Assembly: GCA_018825385.1 (NCBI GenBank)
Contig: JAHJEX010000079.1
Coordinates: forward strand, 1 to 36,910
Length of the DNA stretch: 36,910 bases
DNA from: Patescibacteria group bacterium
Lineage (GTDB): Bacteria; Patescibacteriota; Patescibacteriia; UM-FILTER-42-10
Direction: 5' to 3'
The first letter of the stretch is position 1. The number at the start of each line of letters is the position of its first letter. A program made the position numbers and the translations under genes. Below are positions 8,203 to 15,255 of the stretch, one piece after another. The notes beneath the pieces were generated by a model. It had not been told where the DNA came from. It worked only from the letters and a program-made list of their open reading frames with translations, and ran no database searches.

Positions 8203-9170
8203 AGTTTTTGTATTTCTTCCATAATTTTTTTATCAAGATTAATGGATCCCAGCTTCATTTTCTTTGTTTCATTTTTATATGCTAATTCACCGGGAATTCG
8301 AATTTCTTTTACACCCTTAATTCTCTTTGCTCCTTTTACATCTTTAATCAATTTAGCCATATCGCGATTAAAATCATGCTTTGTTGTGAAAACATATGGA
8401 TCAATAGCAATAAACAAAAATCCACGGACTTTCTTTGTGCTTTTACCAACCTTCGTTCTAACAAAAGGACCAGTTAATATCTCCAGTGCCAGTCCAAGAA
8501 TATATCCTTTGTATCCACCAAAAGGCAATACGGCTTCAACCGCATCTGGGTCAGTTGTAGTTTTTCCGGTTTTATCTATTGCCCAGCCATTCTGAATCTT
8601 TTTTCCCAGTGATTGTGCCATCCGAATATGATAGAAAGCTCTGGTAGAAACTGCCATATCAATTACAAACGGATATTCCTTAAAAGGAATGCCAATGCCA
8701 ATAGGGTTTGTAGAAAGAATTGCTTCTCTTGCACCAGTTGGAGCCATTAACGGGCCACCGCCATAATTAAAGCATAGGCCAATCATCCCCTTGCGAGCGG
8801 CAACTTCTGCCCAAGTTCCCGGTCTCAAGAAAGAGTGAATGTTCTCGCCACCAACCATAGCGATTCCAGTTTTCTTCGCTTTTTTCACCGCTAACTCTAT
8901 CGCATGATAAGCCACAATTTGACCAACATCCCGATTACCACTAATAAATGCATATGCCGGTTTATCTTTCGTAACTTTGAAATGACCTCTTTTTGTCTTT
9001 TTTAGTTTTTTGTAGGCTCGAACAAATCCGTAGATTCCGTGAGAACCTTTTCCTTTTAATTCTCCGGCAATATATTCGAAAGATATTGCTTTGGCCTCTT
9101 TTGTTGTGAAGCCAATTTTGCGCAGTTTGTTTTTGAGTATTTTTTCTATTTCTTCTATTTGGATACGCAT
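8199..9170 (-). CDS. Ldh2-family NAD(P)-dependent 2-oxoacid dehydrogenase (malate/L-lactate type)
   Basis: About 323 aa from ATG 9170. An upstream in-frame ATG at 9257 would overlap the small-subunit gene by 71 bases, and the family's N-terminal helix (RIQIEEIEKILKNKLRKIGF) begins just after 9170. Family blocks are GKGSHGIYGFVRAY (SHG motif), GQIVAYHAIELAVKKAKKTGIAMVGGENIHSF with the likely catalytic His, LSTNPIGIGIP, FGGYKGYILGLALEIL, and RIPGE near the C-terminus. Members reduce 2-oxoacids such as pyruvate, oxaloacetate or 2-ketogluconate with NAD(P)H; the substrate here cannot be fixed. Lying between hydD and hydA with an ATGA overlap to hydA, it is presumably co-expressed and could consume reducing power handled by the hydrogenase. 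Confidence 0.87.
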   Translation of the reverse strand: MRIQIEEIEKILKNKLRKIGFTTKEAKAISFEYIAGELKGKGSHGIYGFVRAYKKLKKTKRGHFKVTKDKPAYAFISGNRDVGQIVAYHAIELAVKKAKKTGIAMVGGENIHSFLRPGTWAEVAARKGMIGLCFNYGGGPLMAPTGAREAILSTNPIGIGIPFKEYPFVIDMAVSTRAFYHIRMAQSLGKKIQNGWAIDKTGKTTTDPDAVEAVLPFGGYKGYILGLALEILTGPFVRTKVGKSTKKVRGFLFIAIDPYVFTTKHDFNRDMAKLIKDVKGAKRIKGVKEIRIPGELAYKNETKKMKLGSINLDKKIMEEIQKL

Positions 9171-9186
9171 AGATTTTTTATTTAGT

Positions 9187-10008
9187 TTATAACCTATTGA
9201 GCCAATCTTCTTGAATTCCATATATTTGTAAAATGTGACGCAAGGCACGTTTACCAATCATTTTCTCCAGCTTCTTGTTAAGTGTCTTTACTGCATCATC
9301 CATTGTATCTCCCTCCAATATACCGCGACAACCTCGGCAATAGTACCGACTATTCAGGCACACTGCATTACACCCACCCTGAATTACTGGACCAAGACAA
9401 GGTTCGCCTTGCTGCAGTAAACATGGATTGCCATTACTTTGACATTCATAACAAACAGGGCGGTGTGAAAGCTCAGGCTCTATCCCCTGAGCAACATCCG
9501 TAAACACCTTTAGAAATTCTTTATTATCAATCGGGCAACCAGGAATTACTAAATCAACTTTTACATATCTAGAAATTGGATGAATGTCTGGATTGTACGC
9601 TTTTTTATTTTTTGGATAAACATACTTTGCTTTCTTCTTTTTATCCACATAATTTTTAATTCCTGGAACAACCCCAAGCGCTGCACAACTTCCCACTGCT
9701 ACCATATAATCAGTCCGCTCTCGCATTTTTTTTAGCGCTTTTTCATTCTCTTTAGTGAGTGGCGCTCCGTCAACAAATGTAATATCATAATGCTTCTTTC
9801 CTTTCATTTCTTCCAGGAAATGATGCTCTCCTAATTTGTAGTGATGCACTAGGGCATTGAAAAAATCTCCACCCAAATCAAGCATAGCAAAGGAACATCC
9901 TTCACAACCGGAAAGACTCAAGAAAGCAACAACCGGCTTTTTCTTTTTTGGTGTAGTTTTTTTTGTTTGTCCCCGACTTGATCGGGGATCAGTCTTCTTC
10001 TTTGTCAT
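9187..10008 (-). CDS. hydD: Group 3b [NiFe] hydrogenase, small (delta) subunit
   Basis: 273 aa. The electron-transfer subunit binds three Fe-S clusters next to HydA. Visible ligands: Cys35-x2-Cys38 in LSGCEGCSFAMLDLGG, Cys108 in GSCAALGVVPG, Cys158 in IPGCPIDNKEF (proximal cluster), then C186-x2-C189-x6-C196, C204, C213-x3-C217, and C224-x2-C227 (YYCRGCRG) for the medial and distal clusters. No Tat signal is present, as expected for a cytosolic group 3 enzyme. The N-terminus is extended by a Lys-rich tail of about 23 residues in which residues 7-13 are encoded by a palindromic repeat (see 9969-9991). The gene starts with ATGA overlap to the 243-aa upstream gene. Confidence 0.95.
   Translation of the reverse strand: MTKKKTDPRSSRGQTKKTTPKKKKPVVAFLSLSGCEGCSFAMLDLGGDFFNALVHHYKLGEHHFLEEMKGKKHYDITFVDGAPLTKENEKALKKMRERTDYMVAVGSCAALGVVPGIKNYVDKKKKAKYVYPKNKKAYNPDIHPISRYVKVDLVIPGCPIDNKEFLKVFTDVAQGIEPELSHRPVCYECQSNGNPCLLQQGEPCLGPVIQGGCNAVCLNSRYYCRGCRGILEGDTMDDAVKTLNKKLEKMIGKRALRHILQIYGIQEDWLNRL
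9969..9991. repeat. Palindromic repeat unit inside the hydD coding sequence
   Basis: CCCCGA (9971-9976) and TCGGGG (9982-9987) form a perfect 6-bp inverted repeat around CTTGA. On the coding strand it reads GATCCCCGATCAAGTCGGGG, the same kind of sequence as the intergenic ATTCCCG...CGGGAAT palindromes at 25198-26220. It is in frame and adds the residues DPRSSRG to the disordered Lys-rich N-terminal tail, before the first conserved strand. Confidence 0.6.
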
Positions 10009-10736
10009 AGTGATAGATTAGCTAGATCAATTGCTTGTGTGGTATAAAATGAAAGATTTCTTGCTTGAATGGGAGTCACTTTTTCACAAACAGCGTTCCA
10101 ATGAAATGTAGCAAGGTCCCCAATGTCAATTTCTGCTTTCAGTGATCCTCCATCCACTTCGTTTATAATTTCTTTTTGCATTTTTTCACCTTTTACCAGT
10201 TTTCCTTCTTTTATTACTAGCGGTTGGTATTCTACTAATAACTTATCGGAGATTTTTTTTAGCACTTTACCGCAACTTATACAGCAGTTATCCATAGTTT
10301 CAACTGTGTGGTTTATTGATAGATGACCAGTACGCCGGAAAATATTTAGAACGTGGAATGAATGATGTGGTTTTGCTCCCATTGGTAGCTTGCCGTATAC
10401 ATACTGAAGTGATTTTCTGTCAATTTTTTTATGCAAAGAAAATTCATCCGTTAAATATTTATAGTATTGTTTACCTGAAACGTTTTCCAGAAGATTATTA
10501 CCTATCCAGTAAGCCTCCACTACTTGTTGTTCATAAGGGTCAGGAATTTTATTTGCTCTGGCGATAAATGTAAGATAGGGCTTCAATGTTTGGAAATCAG
10601 TCAGTATTTCCTCCAGCCCTGCATCCTGTTCTTCATTCGTAATATATCCTAGCAGATTTTTATTTTCATCAGGACCACAATATCCCAGATGATTGGGCAT
10701 AAAAGCATAGCGGGCACATGTGATTATTCCTTCCAT
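10005..10736 (-). CDS. Hydrogenase-associated protein (resembles DUF6390), function unknown
   Basis: 243 aa, no signal peptide or transmembrane segment. The N-terminus EGIITCARYAFMPNHLGYCGPDEN is distinctive and, from memory, matches the DUF6390 family found next to hydrogenases; I could not verify this. Potential metal ligands are Cys7 and Cys20, the cluster H124-H125-x2-H128 followed by H138 (AKPHHSFHVLNIFRRTGH), and C151-C152-x2-C155 (NCCISCG). It lies between the EamA gene (3 bases apart) and hydD (ATGA overlap), so it is made together with the small subunit. A role in assembly or Fe-S/metal handling of the hydrogenase is inference from position and residues only. Confidence 0.75.
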   Translation of the reverse strand: MEGIITCARYAFMPNHLGYCGPDENKNLLGYITNEEQDAGLEEILTDFQTLKPYLTFIARANKIPDPYEQQVVEAYWIGNNLLENVSGKQYYKYLTDEFSLHKKIDRKSLQYVYGKLPMGAKPHHSFHVLNIFRRTGHLSINHTVETMDNCCISCGKVLKKISDKLLVEYQPLVIKEGKLVKGEKMQKEIINEVDGGSLKAEIDIGDLATFHWNAVCEKVTPIQARNLSFYTTQAIDLANLSL

Positions 10737-10739
10737 AAA

Positions 10740-11675
10740 TTACACCTTTGAAGAATCGGATAGTAATTCCTTTTTTGTTTTCAACATTGCTAATGAAAAG
10801 ATCGCGATTCCGACAATTATCAATAAAGATCCCACCGCACTATTCCACGCTAATTCTTGTTTACGAAAAACCTCATTTAGAAATGTAGTAATCGGCGAAG
10901 CAAAAACTAGAATGCTTGTAATTAGGGTTGCTGGTGCTCGCTTAAGAGCATGATACCAAGTTAAGACAAACAGTAATAATATTGCACCAGTGAGTATAGA
11001 CCATCCCCATCCAGCAAAAGGAGCTGAAAGTAATGCACCGAACCGACCTGTAAACATCAAGAATGACAAAATAAACGCACTACCGATAGTCAATCTAGCC
11101 CAAGCAACAATATTTGGGTGAATCGTTTTTAACACTTTCTTTGCCACTATAAATTCAGCCGACCAAAGCAATGTTGCAATAAACACCAGTGATTCTCCCG
11201 CTCCCCAACTAAAAGCCTTGGGACCCAAGATAATGAAATTACCTAGAAAGAGTATTACCAATGCGCCATATTGATACCAACGGAACCTTTCTTTTAAAAA
11301 TGCAACGGCCAGAAGTGCGACCCAAATGAACAAAGTTTTGTGAATAAAAGATGCGCTGGATGCAGAAGTAATACTTAAACCTTTGAAAAACAGTAAAAAT
11401 GGAATACTTCCGCCAATTAAGCCAATCACTGTCAGTTTCATCCAATCAAGCTTTTTCAGATTTTTTAGCTGTTTGATATTTTTGAAAGCGAATAACACTC
11501 CCAAAAGTAGCACAGCTGTTATCACATTCTTCATAGCGGTGTAGACAAATGGTTCACCAACTGCAGTAACGCCTCCCTTATTAATAAAATTCGCTACTCC
11601 ACTAACCAGCGCTGTTCCAAAAGCTAGCAAAATTCCTTTTTGAATGGTAGGAAGCTCTTTTAGATATCTAATCAT
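10740..11675 (-). CDS. EamA-family (drug/metabolite) transporter
   Basis: 311 aa with about ten hydrophobic helices in two halves, as in the EamA/RhaT branch of the DMT superfamily. The first half contains GTALVSGVANFINKGG, PFVYTAMKNVITAVLLLG and SITSASSASFIHKTLFIWVALLA; the second begins near WGAGESLVFIATLLWSAEFI. The protein ends in a short Lys-rich cytosolic tail. The transported compound cannot be told. The start overlaps the hypC stop by 8 bases and the stop is 3 bases from the DUF6390-like gene, so it is firmly part of the hydrogenase operon, which is unusual. A small metabolite or metal-complex importer serving hydrogenase maturation, or a fermentation-product exporter, are both possible. 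Confidence 0.88.
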   Translation of the reverse strand: MIRYLKELPTIQKGILLAFGTALVSGVANFINKGGVTAVGEPFVYTAMKNVITAVLLLGVLFAFKNIKQLKNLKKLDWMKLTVIGLIGGSIPFLLFFKGLSITSASSASFIHKTLFIWVALLAVAFLKERFRWYQYGALVILFLGNFIILGPKAFSWGAGESLVFIATLLWSAEFIVAKKVLKTIHPNIVAWARLTIGSAFILSFLMFTGRFGALLSAPFAGWGWSILTGAILLLFVLTWYHALKRAPATLITSILVFASPITTFLNEVFRKQELAWNSAVGSLLIIVGIAIFSLAMLKTKKELLSDSSKV

Positions 11676-11874
11676 TCGATAATATTTTAATTGTCTCTTC
11701 TGCTTCTTTTTTTGACATTCTTTTTAGTGCCAGATCTCCATAAACCAGGATCCAATCCTCTTTTTTTACATCTGGTACGGCATCTATTTTTATTTCAACC
11801 TTTCGACCATTGCTTTCAACGACAGCAGTCATGCCCTTTTTTGAAATTATTTTTCCAGGGAAAGTAACACACAT
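11668..11874 (-). CDS. hypC: Hydrogenase assembly chaperone HypC
   Basis: 68 aa, in the normal range for HypC/HybG (about 70-90). The N-terminus MCVTFPGKI is the family signature: after Met removal Cys2 carries the Fe(CN)2CO group together with HypD and binds the large-subunit precursor. AVVESNGRKVEIKIDAVPDVKKEDWILVYGDLALKRMSKKEAEE matches the OB-like barrel and C-terminal helix. It lies 4 bases after hydG and overlaps the EamA gene. HypB, D, E and F are not in this window and must be encoded elsewhere if the enzyme is matured normally. Confidence 0.93.
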   Translation of the reverse strand: MCVTFPGKIISKKGMTAVVESNGRKVEIKIDAVPDVKKEDWILVYGDLALKRMSKKEAEETIKILSND

Positions 11875-11878
11875 ATAT

Positions 11879-12703
11879 TTATTCTAAAGCCTCCGGCATG
11901 TCTTTTATTTCCGCTAAACTAAATATTGGACCGTCTTTGCATACGTATTTATCTCCAATCGCACAATGTTCACATGTTCCAACGGCACAGTACATTTTCC
12001 TCTCAAGTGAAAGATATATATCTTCTTCCTTATAACCTTTTTTCAAAAGCTTCGGTATTAAATACTTGTACATGATCGGTGGCCCGCAAGCAGTAACAAT
12101 CGCATCCTTCGGAACACTATGTTTGTCCAGCAAATCGGTAATATTTCCAACCTCCCCGTGCCAACGAGGGCCTGCTGCATCTAAAATAATTTGGGTATCG
12201 TGAAACTGACACCACTTTTTATACTGATTCTCAAACAGAAGGTTCTTAAAATTTCTTGATCCATAAAAAACCTGAACCTGATTTTGATGTCCCCAATCTT
12301 TGCGACATGCTTCGTCAATCAATGGCTTGAGCGGGATAATACCAAGACCACCGGCTATTACCAGCAAATCTCGTTTTTCTATTTTTTTCATTGGCCAACC
12401 GTTTCCATATGGCCCACGAACAAACAAAGTCGAGCCTACGGTTTTTTGTTGAATTGCACGACTAACTTTACCAACCCCTCGTACTGTAATTTGAACAAAT
12501 TTCTTTTCAGAAGTTGATGAATTTATTCCTACAGGAATCTCGCCAATCCCCGGAAGACCTACAACTATAAACTGTCCGGGAAGAAAACTGAAACCGGCCT
12601 GGCGTTTTTTATCCTGAAACTGCAAAGTGAATCCCCTTGTGTCAGGAGCATCTAGGATAATTTTTGCGATAGTAGCTGGATAGCTTTCGTATGGGTTCTT
12701 CAT
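11879..12703 (-). CDS. hydG: Hydrogenase gamma subunit, FAD/NAD(P)-binding reductase
   Basis: 274 aa of the ferredoxin-NADP reductase fold, passing electrons between NAD(P)H and the Fe-S chain. An FAD barrel occupies residues 1-100 (FLPGQFIVVGLPG, then RGPYGNGW at 96-103), and the NAD(P) domain begins LLVIAGGLGIIPLKPLI (113-129) and contains VTACGPPIMYKY. The C-terminal [2Fe-2S] site is C239-x4-C244-x2-C247-x7-C255 (YCAVGTCEHCAIGDKYVC), as in dihydroorotate dehydrogenase B PyrK and sulfhydrogenase gamma. The gene directly abuts hydB (stop at 12704) and lies 4 bases before hypC. PyrK is the main alternative, but the operon decides for hydrogenase gamma. Confidence 0.92.
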   Translation of the reverse strand: MKNPYESYPATIAKIILDAPDTRGFTLQFQDKKRQAGFSFLPGQFIVVGLPGIGEIPVGINSSTSEKKFVQITVRGVGKVSRAIQQKTVGSTLFVRGPYGNGWPMKKIEKRDLLVIAGGLGIIPLKPLIDEACRKDWGHQNQVQVFYGSRNFKNLLFENQYKKWCQFHDTQIILDAAGPRWHGEVGNITDLLDKHSVPKDAIVTACGPPIMYKYLIPKLLKKGYKEEDIYLSLERKMYCAVGTCEHCAIGDKYVCKDGPIFSLAEIKDMPEALE

Positions 12704-13672
12704 TTATTTCACTTTTGAGGCTGCTTCTAATATTTTTCTAATATCAATTCCAACAGGACACACTTGGAAACAACGCAAACATCCTACACATCCCAATATT
12801 TGCTGACGTTCAGGAGTTCTAATAAATTTGTGCATGTAGTAGTTTCTTAGCCGTTCTGCTTTTGTTTTTAAAAAGTTTTCTCCACCGGCAATCGATGCAA
12901 AATCATCATAAAAACAAGAACTTAGACGTCTTTTTCGAACACCTGCCTGTTTCTTTCCAATTTCTCCACCTTCATCAACCAGATCAAAGCAGTAACATGT
13001 CGGGCAAGCAACGGTACACTTTCCGCACATAATACAATCTTTTGCAAATTTTTCCCAAAAAGCTTTGTCATTGATTACCTTTTTCATTTGTTCTTTCAGC
13101 TTTTGAGATTTTGGATCCAATTTTCCACCCTCTACCGATCCTTTAAAATCAACGTGCTCATAGTTAGTGAATCCAAATTTTTCTAATGTCTGCTGACCTA
13201 GTCTGGAACCGGTAAATATTTTTGGTTCTCCCTTGCGGCAACGATCAATAAGCACATCAAACTTTAGTCTTTCCAAAATATTTTCTTCGAACACATTTAA
13301 AAACTTTGGATCATCAGGCACAATACACTGACCCACTATTAACGTATTTTGTCTCAGTGCTTGATAGTGAGGATCCTTAGCAAACATCTGATCAAATAGA
13401 ATCAGTGCCTTCAAATCTACTATGGAAATTCCATAAATCACCTGGGGAGATATCTTTTTCTTTTTCTTTGGATTTTCAAAGTCAAAAAGCACCTCATCGT
13501 GAGGTAATAAAAACGGCTTAAAGGAATTCTTCGGTAACCGCATTGATGATGATACCTCCTTTGGATCATGAATTTCCTGAAATAGCAATTCATTCTCTCG
13601 CTCTACAGGAGCAAAAACTACATTATTTTTTAGAAGGTATTCTACAAGTTTTGATGAATTAAATTTCGCCAT
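12704..13672 (-). CDS. hydB: Hydrogenase beta subunit, 4Fe-4S electron-transfer protein
   Basis: 322 aa. The C-terminal third holds two ferredoxin-type sites: C213-IMC-GKC-TVAC (C213, C216, C219, C223) and C295-VGC-LRC-FQVC (C295, C298, C301, C305), each followed by Pro. The N-terminal two thirds match the group 3b beta / anaerobic sulfite reductase A layout, with SMRLPKNSFKPFLLPHDEVLF and IYGISIVDLKALILFDQMF. It links HydG to HydD. It is the first gene of the operon; its ATG lies just downstream of a TATAAT on the minus strand, and a divergent gene starts 92 bases away. Confidence 0.93.
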   Translation of the reverse strand: MAKFNSSKLVEYLLKNNVVFAPVERENELLFQEIHDPKEVSSSMRLPKNSFKPFLLPHDEVLFDFENPKKKKKISPQVIYGISIVDLKALILFDQMFAKDPHYQALRQNTLIVGQCIVPDDPKFLNVFEENILERLKFDVLIDRCRKGEPKIFTGSRLGQQTLEKFGFTNYEHVDFKGSVEGGKLDPKSQKLKEQMKKVINDKAFWEKFAKDCIMCGKCTVACPTCYCFDLVDEGGEIGKKQAGVRKRRLSSCFYDDFASIAGGENFLKTKAERLRNYYMHKFIRTPERQQILGCVGCLRCFQVCPVGIDIRKILEAASKVK

Positions 13673-13683
13673 ATTATTGTATA

Positions 13684-13712
13684 TATTATATCCTTTTTCA
13701 TGAAAATAATAA
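13684..13712 (-). promoter_or_regulatory. Putative promoter of the hydrogenase operon
   Basis: A perfect -10 TATAAT (13684-13689 read on the minus strand) stands 12 bases before ATG 13672. The best -35 at 17-base spacing is only TTTATT (13707-13712). With so short a leader, hydB would be nearly leaderless; no SD is visible. Confidence 0.5.
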
Positions 13713-13717
13713 AGTAA

Positions 13718-13746
13718 CTTGTCGGATCTACAAACATTAGATACAA
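13718..13746 (+). promoter_or_regulatory. Promoter of the PHP-CDP-alcohol phosphotransferase pair
   Basis: TTGTCG (13718-13723) and TACAAT (13741-13746) are spaced by 17 bases, putting the start near 13752 and leaving about 12 bases before ATG 13764. It is divergent from the hydrogenase promoter. Confidence 0.6.
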
Positions 13747-13763
13747 TTAAATAAATTCAGCTT

Positions 13764-14588
13764 ATGTCAGCAATAAATTATCAAAAACCCCAACTTCGAA
13801 ATACGAGAGAAAACAACCAAAATATGGTTGATTTTCATGTTCATTCCAATTATTCATTGGACGGAACAATTCCCATAGCAAAATTGCTAAAAACTGCGAA
13901 GAGATTAAATCTTGGATTAGCTATTTGTGATCACAATGAAATACAAGGATCACTGGAAGCTGGCCAGCAATCAGATGTTATTATTATTCCTGGAATTGAA
14001 GTAAACTGCAACAATGGTACTCATGTGTTACTATATTTTAGAACTCATTCGGAGCTAGAGAGTTTTTTTGAGAATATTGTAAAACCTAACAAAAAATCTG
14101 GCGCATTTGTAATTGACCTCCTACCACAAGAGCTAATAGAAAAAGCGCGTTCATTCAACTGTGTTATATCCATGCCTCATCCTTTCGATGTTTTTAAAGG
14201 AGGGGTGCAGAGAGCCATATCAGCAGGAACTGTAAAAGAGTCCTTCATTAGAGATAATGTAGACGCAATAGAGGTTTTAAACGGCATGGCGAATCGGGAG
14301 CAGAATAAACAATCCGCTGATTGGGCAAGACAAATGAAGAAGCCAATTCTCGCGGGAAGCGATGGGCATGTTCTATGGCAAATAGGAACAGTCGCTACAA
14401 AGGTTTTAGGTGAGAATGCAGAGGAAATTATTAGTAATCTTTTAGGTGAGAATGATGTATTTGGAGAGGAATTAACGGGGTGGAAAAAAAGATTTACTGA
14501 GATTCGTAAAGAAATGCATCTAATTTTCCGAAAAGAGGGAATAAAAATTCTTTCTAATCAAATAAAAAGGAGTATCAAAAAAAGATGA
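13764..14588 (+). CDS. PHP-domain metal-dependent phosphoesterase
   Basis: 274 aa. Metal ligands of the PHP fold can be read in order: H25-x-H27 (VDFHVHSNYSLDG), D56-H57 (AICDHNEIQG), E79 (IIPGIEV), H139 (SMPHPFDVF), and D200-x-H202 (LAGSDGHV). This set suits hydrolysis of phosphoesters such as 3',5'-nucleotide or histidinol phosphates, but the substrate is unknown. The conserved domain starts at residue 21, where a second Met (13824) is an alternative start. It overlaps the downstream phosphotransferase gene by ATGA, so the two are translationally coupled. The C-terminal 60 residues are basic and lack PHP motifs. Confidence 0.88.
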   Translation: MSAINYQKPQLRNTRENNQNMVDFHVHSNYSLDGTIPIAKLLKTAKRLNLGLAICDHNEIQGSLEAGQQSDVIIIPGIEVNCNNGTHVLLYFRTHSELESFFENIVKPNKKSGAFVIDLLPQELIEKARSFNCVISMPHPFDVFKGGVQRAISAGTVKESFIRDNVDAIEVLNGMANREQNKQSADWARQMKKPILAGSDGHVLWQIGTVATKVLGENAEEIISNLLGENDVFGEELTGWKKRFTEIRKEMHLIFRKEGIKILSNQIKRSIKKR

Positions 14589-15211
14589 ATGGATTAACCC
14601 GTTTTCTTCAGGGAATTTTGAAGCATATCGACAAAGGCCTACAGGGTGTTGCACGTCGCATCCCCAACTCAGTAACACCAAATTTTCTAACTTTGCTTAG
14701 GATTATTTTCTTGGCACCAATAATTATAGCTATTCAGGGAGAAAATTACATAACAGCTACGGTACTTTTCCTGCTTGCATACATTCTTGATATTCTTGAC
14801 GGGCCTCTAGCACGTGTAAAGAATCAAGTAAGTGAATTTGGAAAAGTATTTGACCCAACAGCTGACAAAATAGTATTTGTTACTGTTCTCATTATTTTAG
14901 GTTGGAATGCTCTTCCTCACGTTCTTATTTATATTATTATAGGACTTGAACTATTTCTTGTGTTATTGGTTATATTTTTTGCACCTCTTGCCAGAAGAAT
15001 GGGAATAGCTATTGAACTCGGTGCAAATGTTTATGGAAAGATAAAAATGCTATTCCAAACATTAGGGACAATAGCACTATTTATAACATTTGTTGTTGAG
15101 GCAAGCACGACAACTGTCACGGTAATTTTTAGTATTGCTTCACTATTCAGCGCTCTAAGTATTCTAGGACATCTTCTTGCTGTAAAAAGAATAAAAAACC
15201 CCACTTTGTAA
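14585..15211 (+). CDS. CDP-alcohol phosphatidyltransferase
   Basis: 208 aa integral membrane enzyme. The full catalytic signature is present: D69-x2-D72-G73-x2-A76-R77-x8-G86-x3-D90-x3-D94 (DILDGPLARVKN... EFGKVFDPTAD). These residues bind Mg2+ and the CDP moiety and transfer a phosphatidyl or similar group to an alcohol such as glycerol phosphate, inositol phosphate or serine. About six hydrophobic helices follow. CPR genomes often lack full lipid synthesis, so the acceptor is an open question. It is coupled to the PHP gene; a PHP phosphatase next to a phosphotransferase suggests formation and dephosphorylation of a phospholipid head group, as an inference. Confidence 0.92.
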   Translation: MNGLTRFLQGILKHIDKGLQGVARRIPNSVTPNFLTLLRIIFLAPIIIAIQGENYITATVLFLLAYILDILDGPLARVKNQVSEFGKVFDPTADKIVFVTVLIILGWNALPHVLIYIIIGLELFLVLLVIFFAPLARRMGIAIELGANVYGKIKMLFQTLGTIALFITFVVEASTTTVTVIFSIASLFSALSILGHLLAVKRIKNPTL

Positions 15212-15225
15212 GAGGGATTTTTGGG

Positions 15226-15252
15226 AAAACCGCTTTTCTAAAAAGCGGTTTT
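15226..15252. terminator. Bidirectional intrinsic terminator between convergent genes
   Basis: AAAACCGCTTTT (15226-15237) and AAAAGCGGTTTT (15241-15252) form a perfect 12-bp stem with the 3-base loop CTA, followed by further T residues. Its symmetry lets it serve both the plus-strand phosphotransferase gene and the minus-strand surface-protein gene, whose stop is 4 bases away. Confidence 0.85.
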
Positions 15253-15255
15253 TTG

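Noticed and set aside
9171-9257. ATG 9257 as the start of the Ldh2-like gene
   Set aside because: It overlaps hydD by 71 bases and adds residues outside the family.
11879-12703. PyrK (dihydroorotate dehydrogenase electron-transfer subunit) as identity of the FAD/2Fe-2S protein
   Set aside because: The fold and Cys spacing are shared, but there is no pyrD nearby and the gene sits in hydBGDA order.
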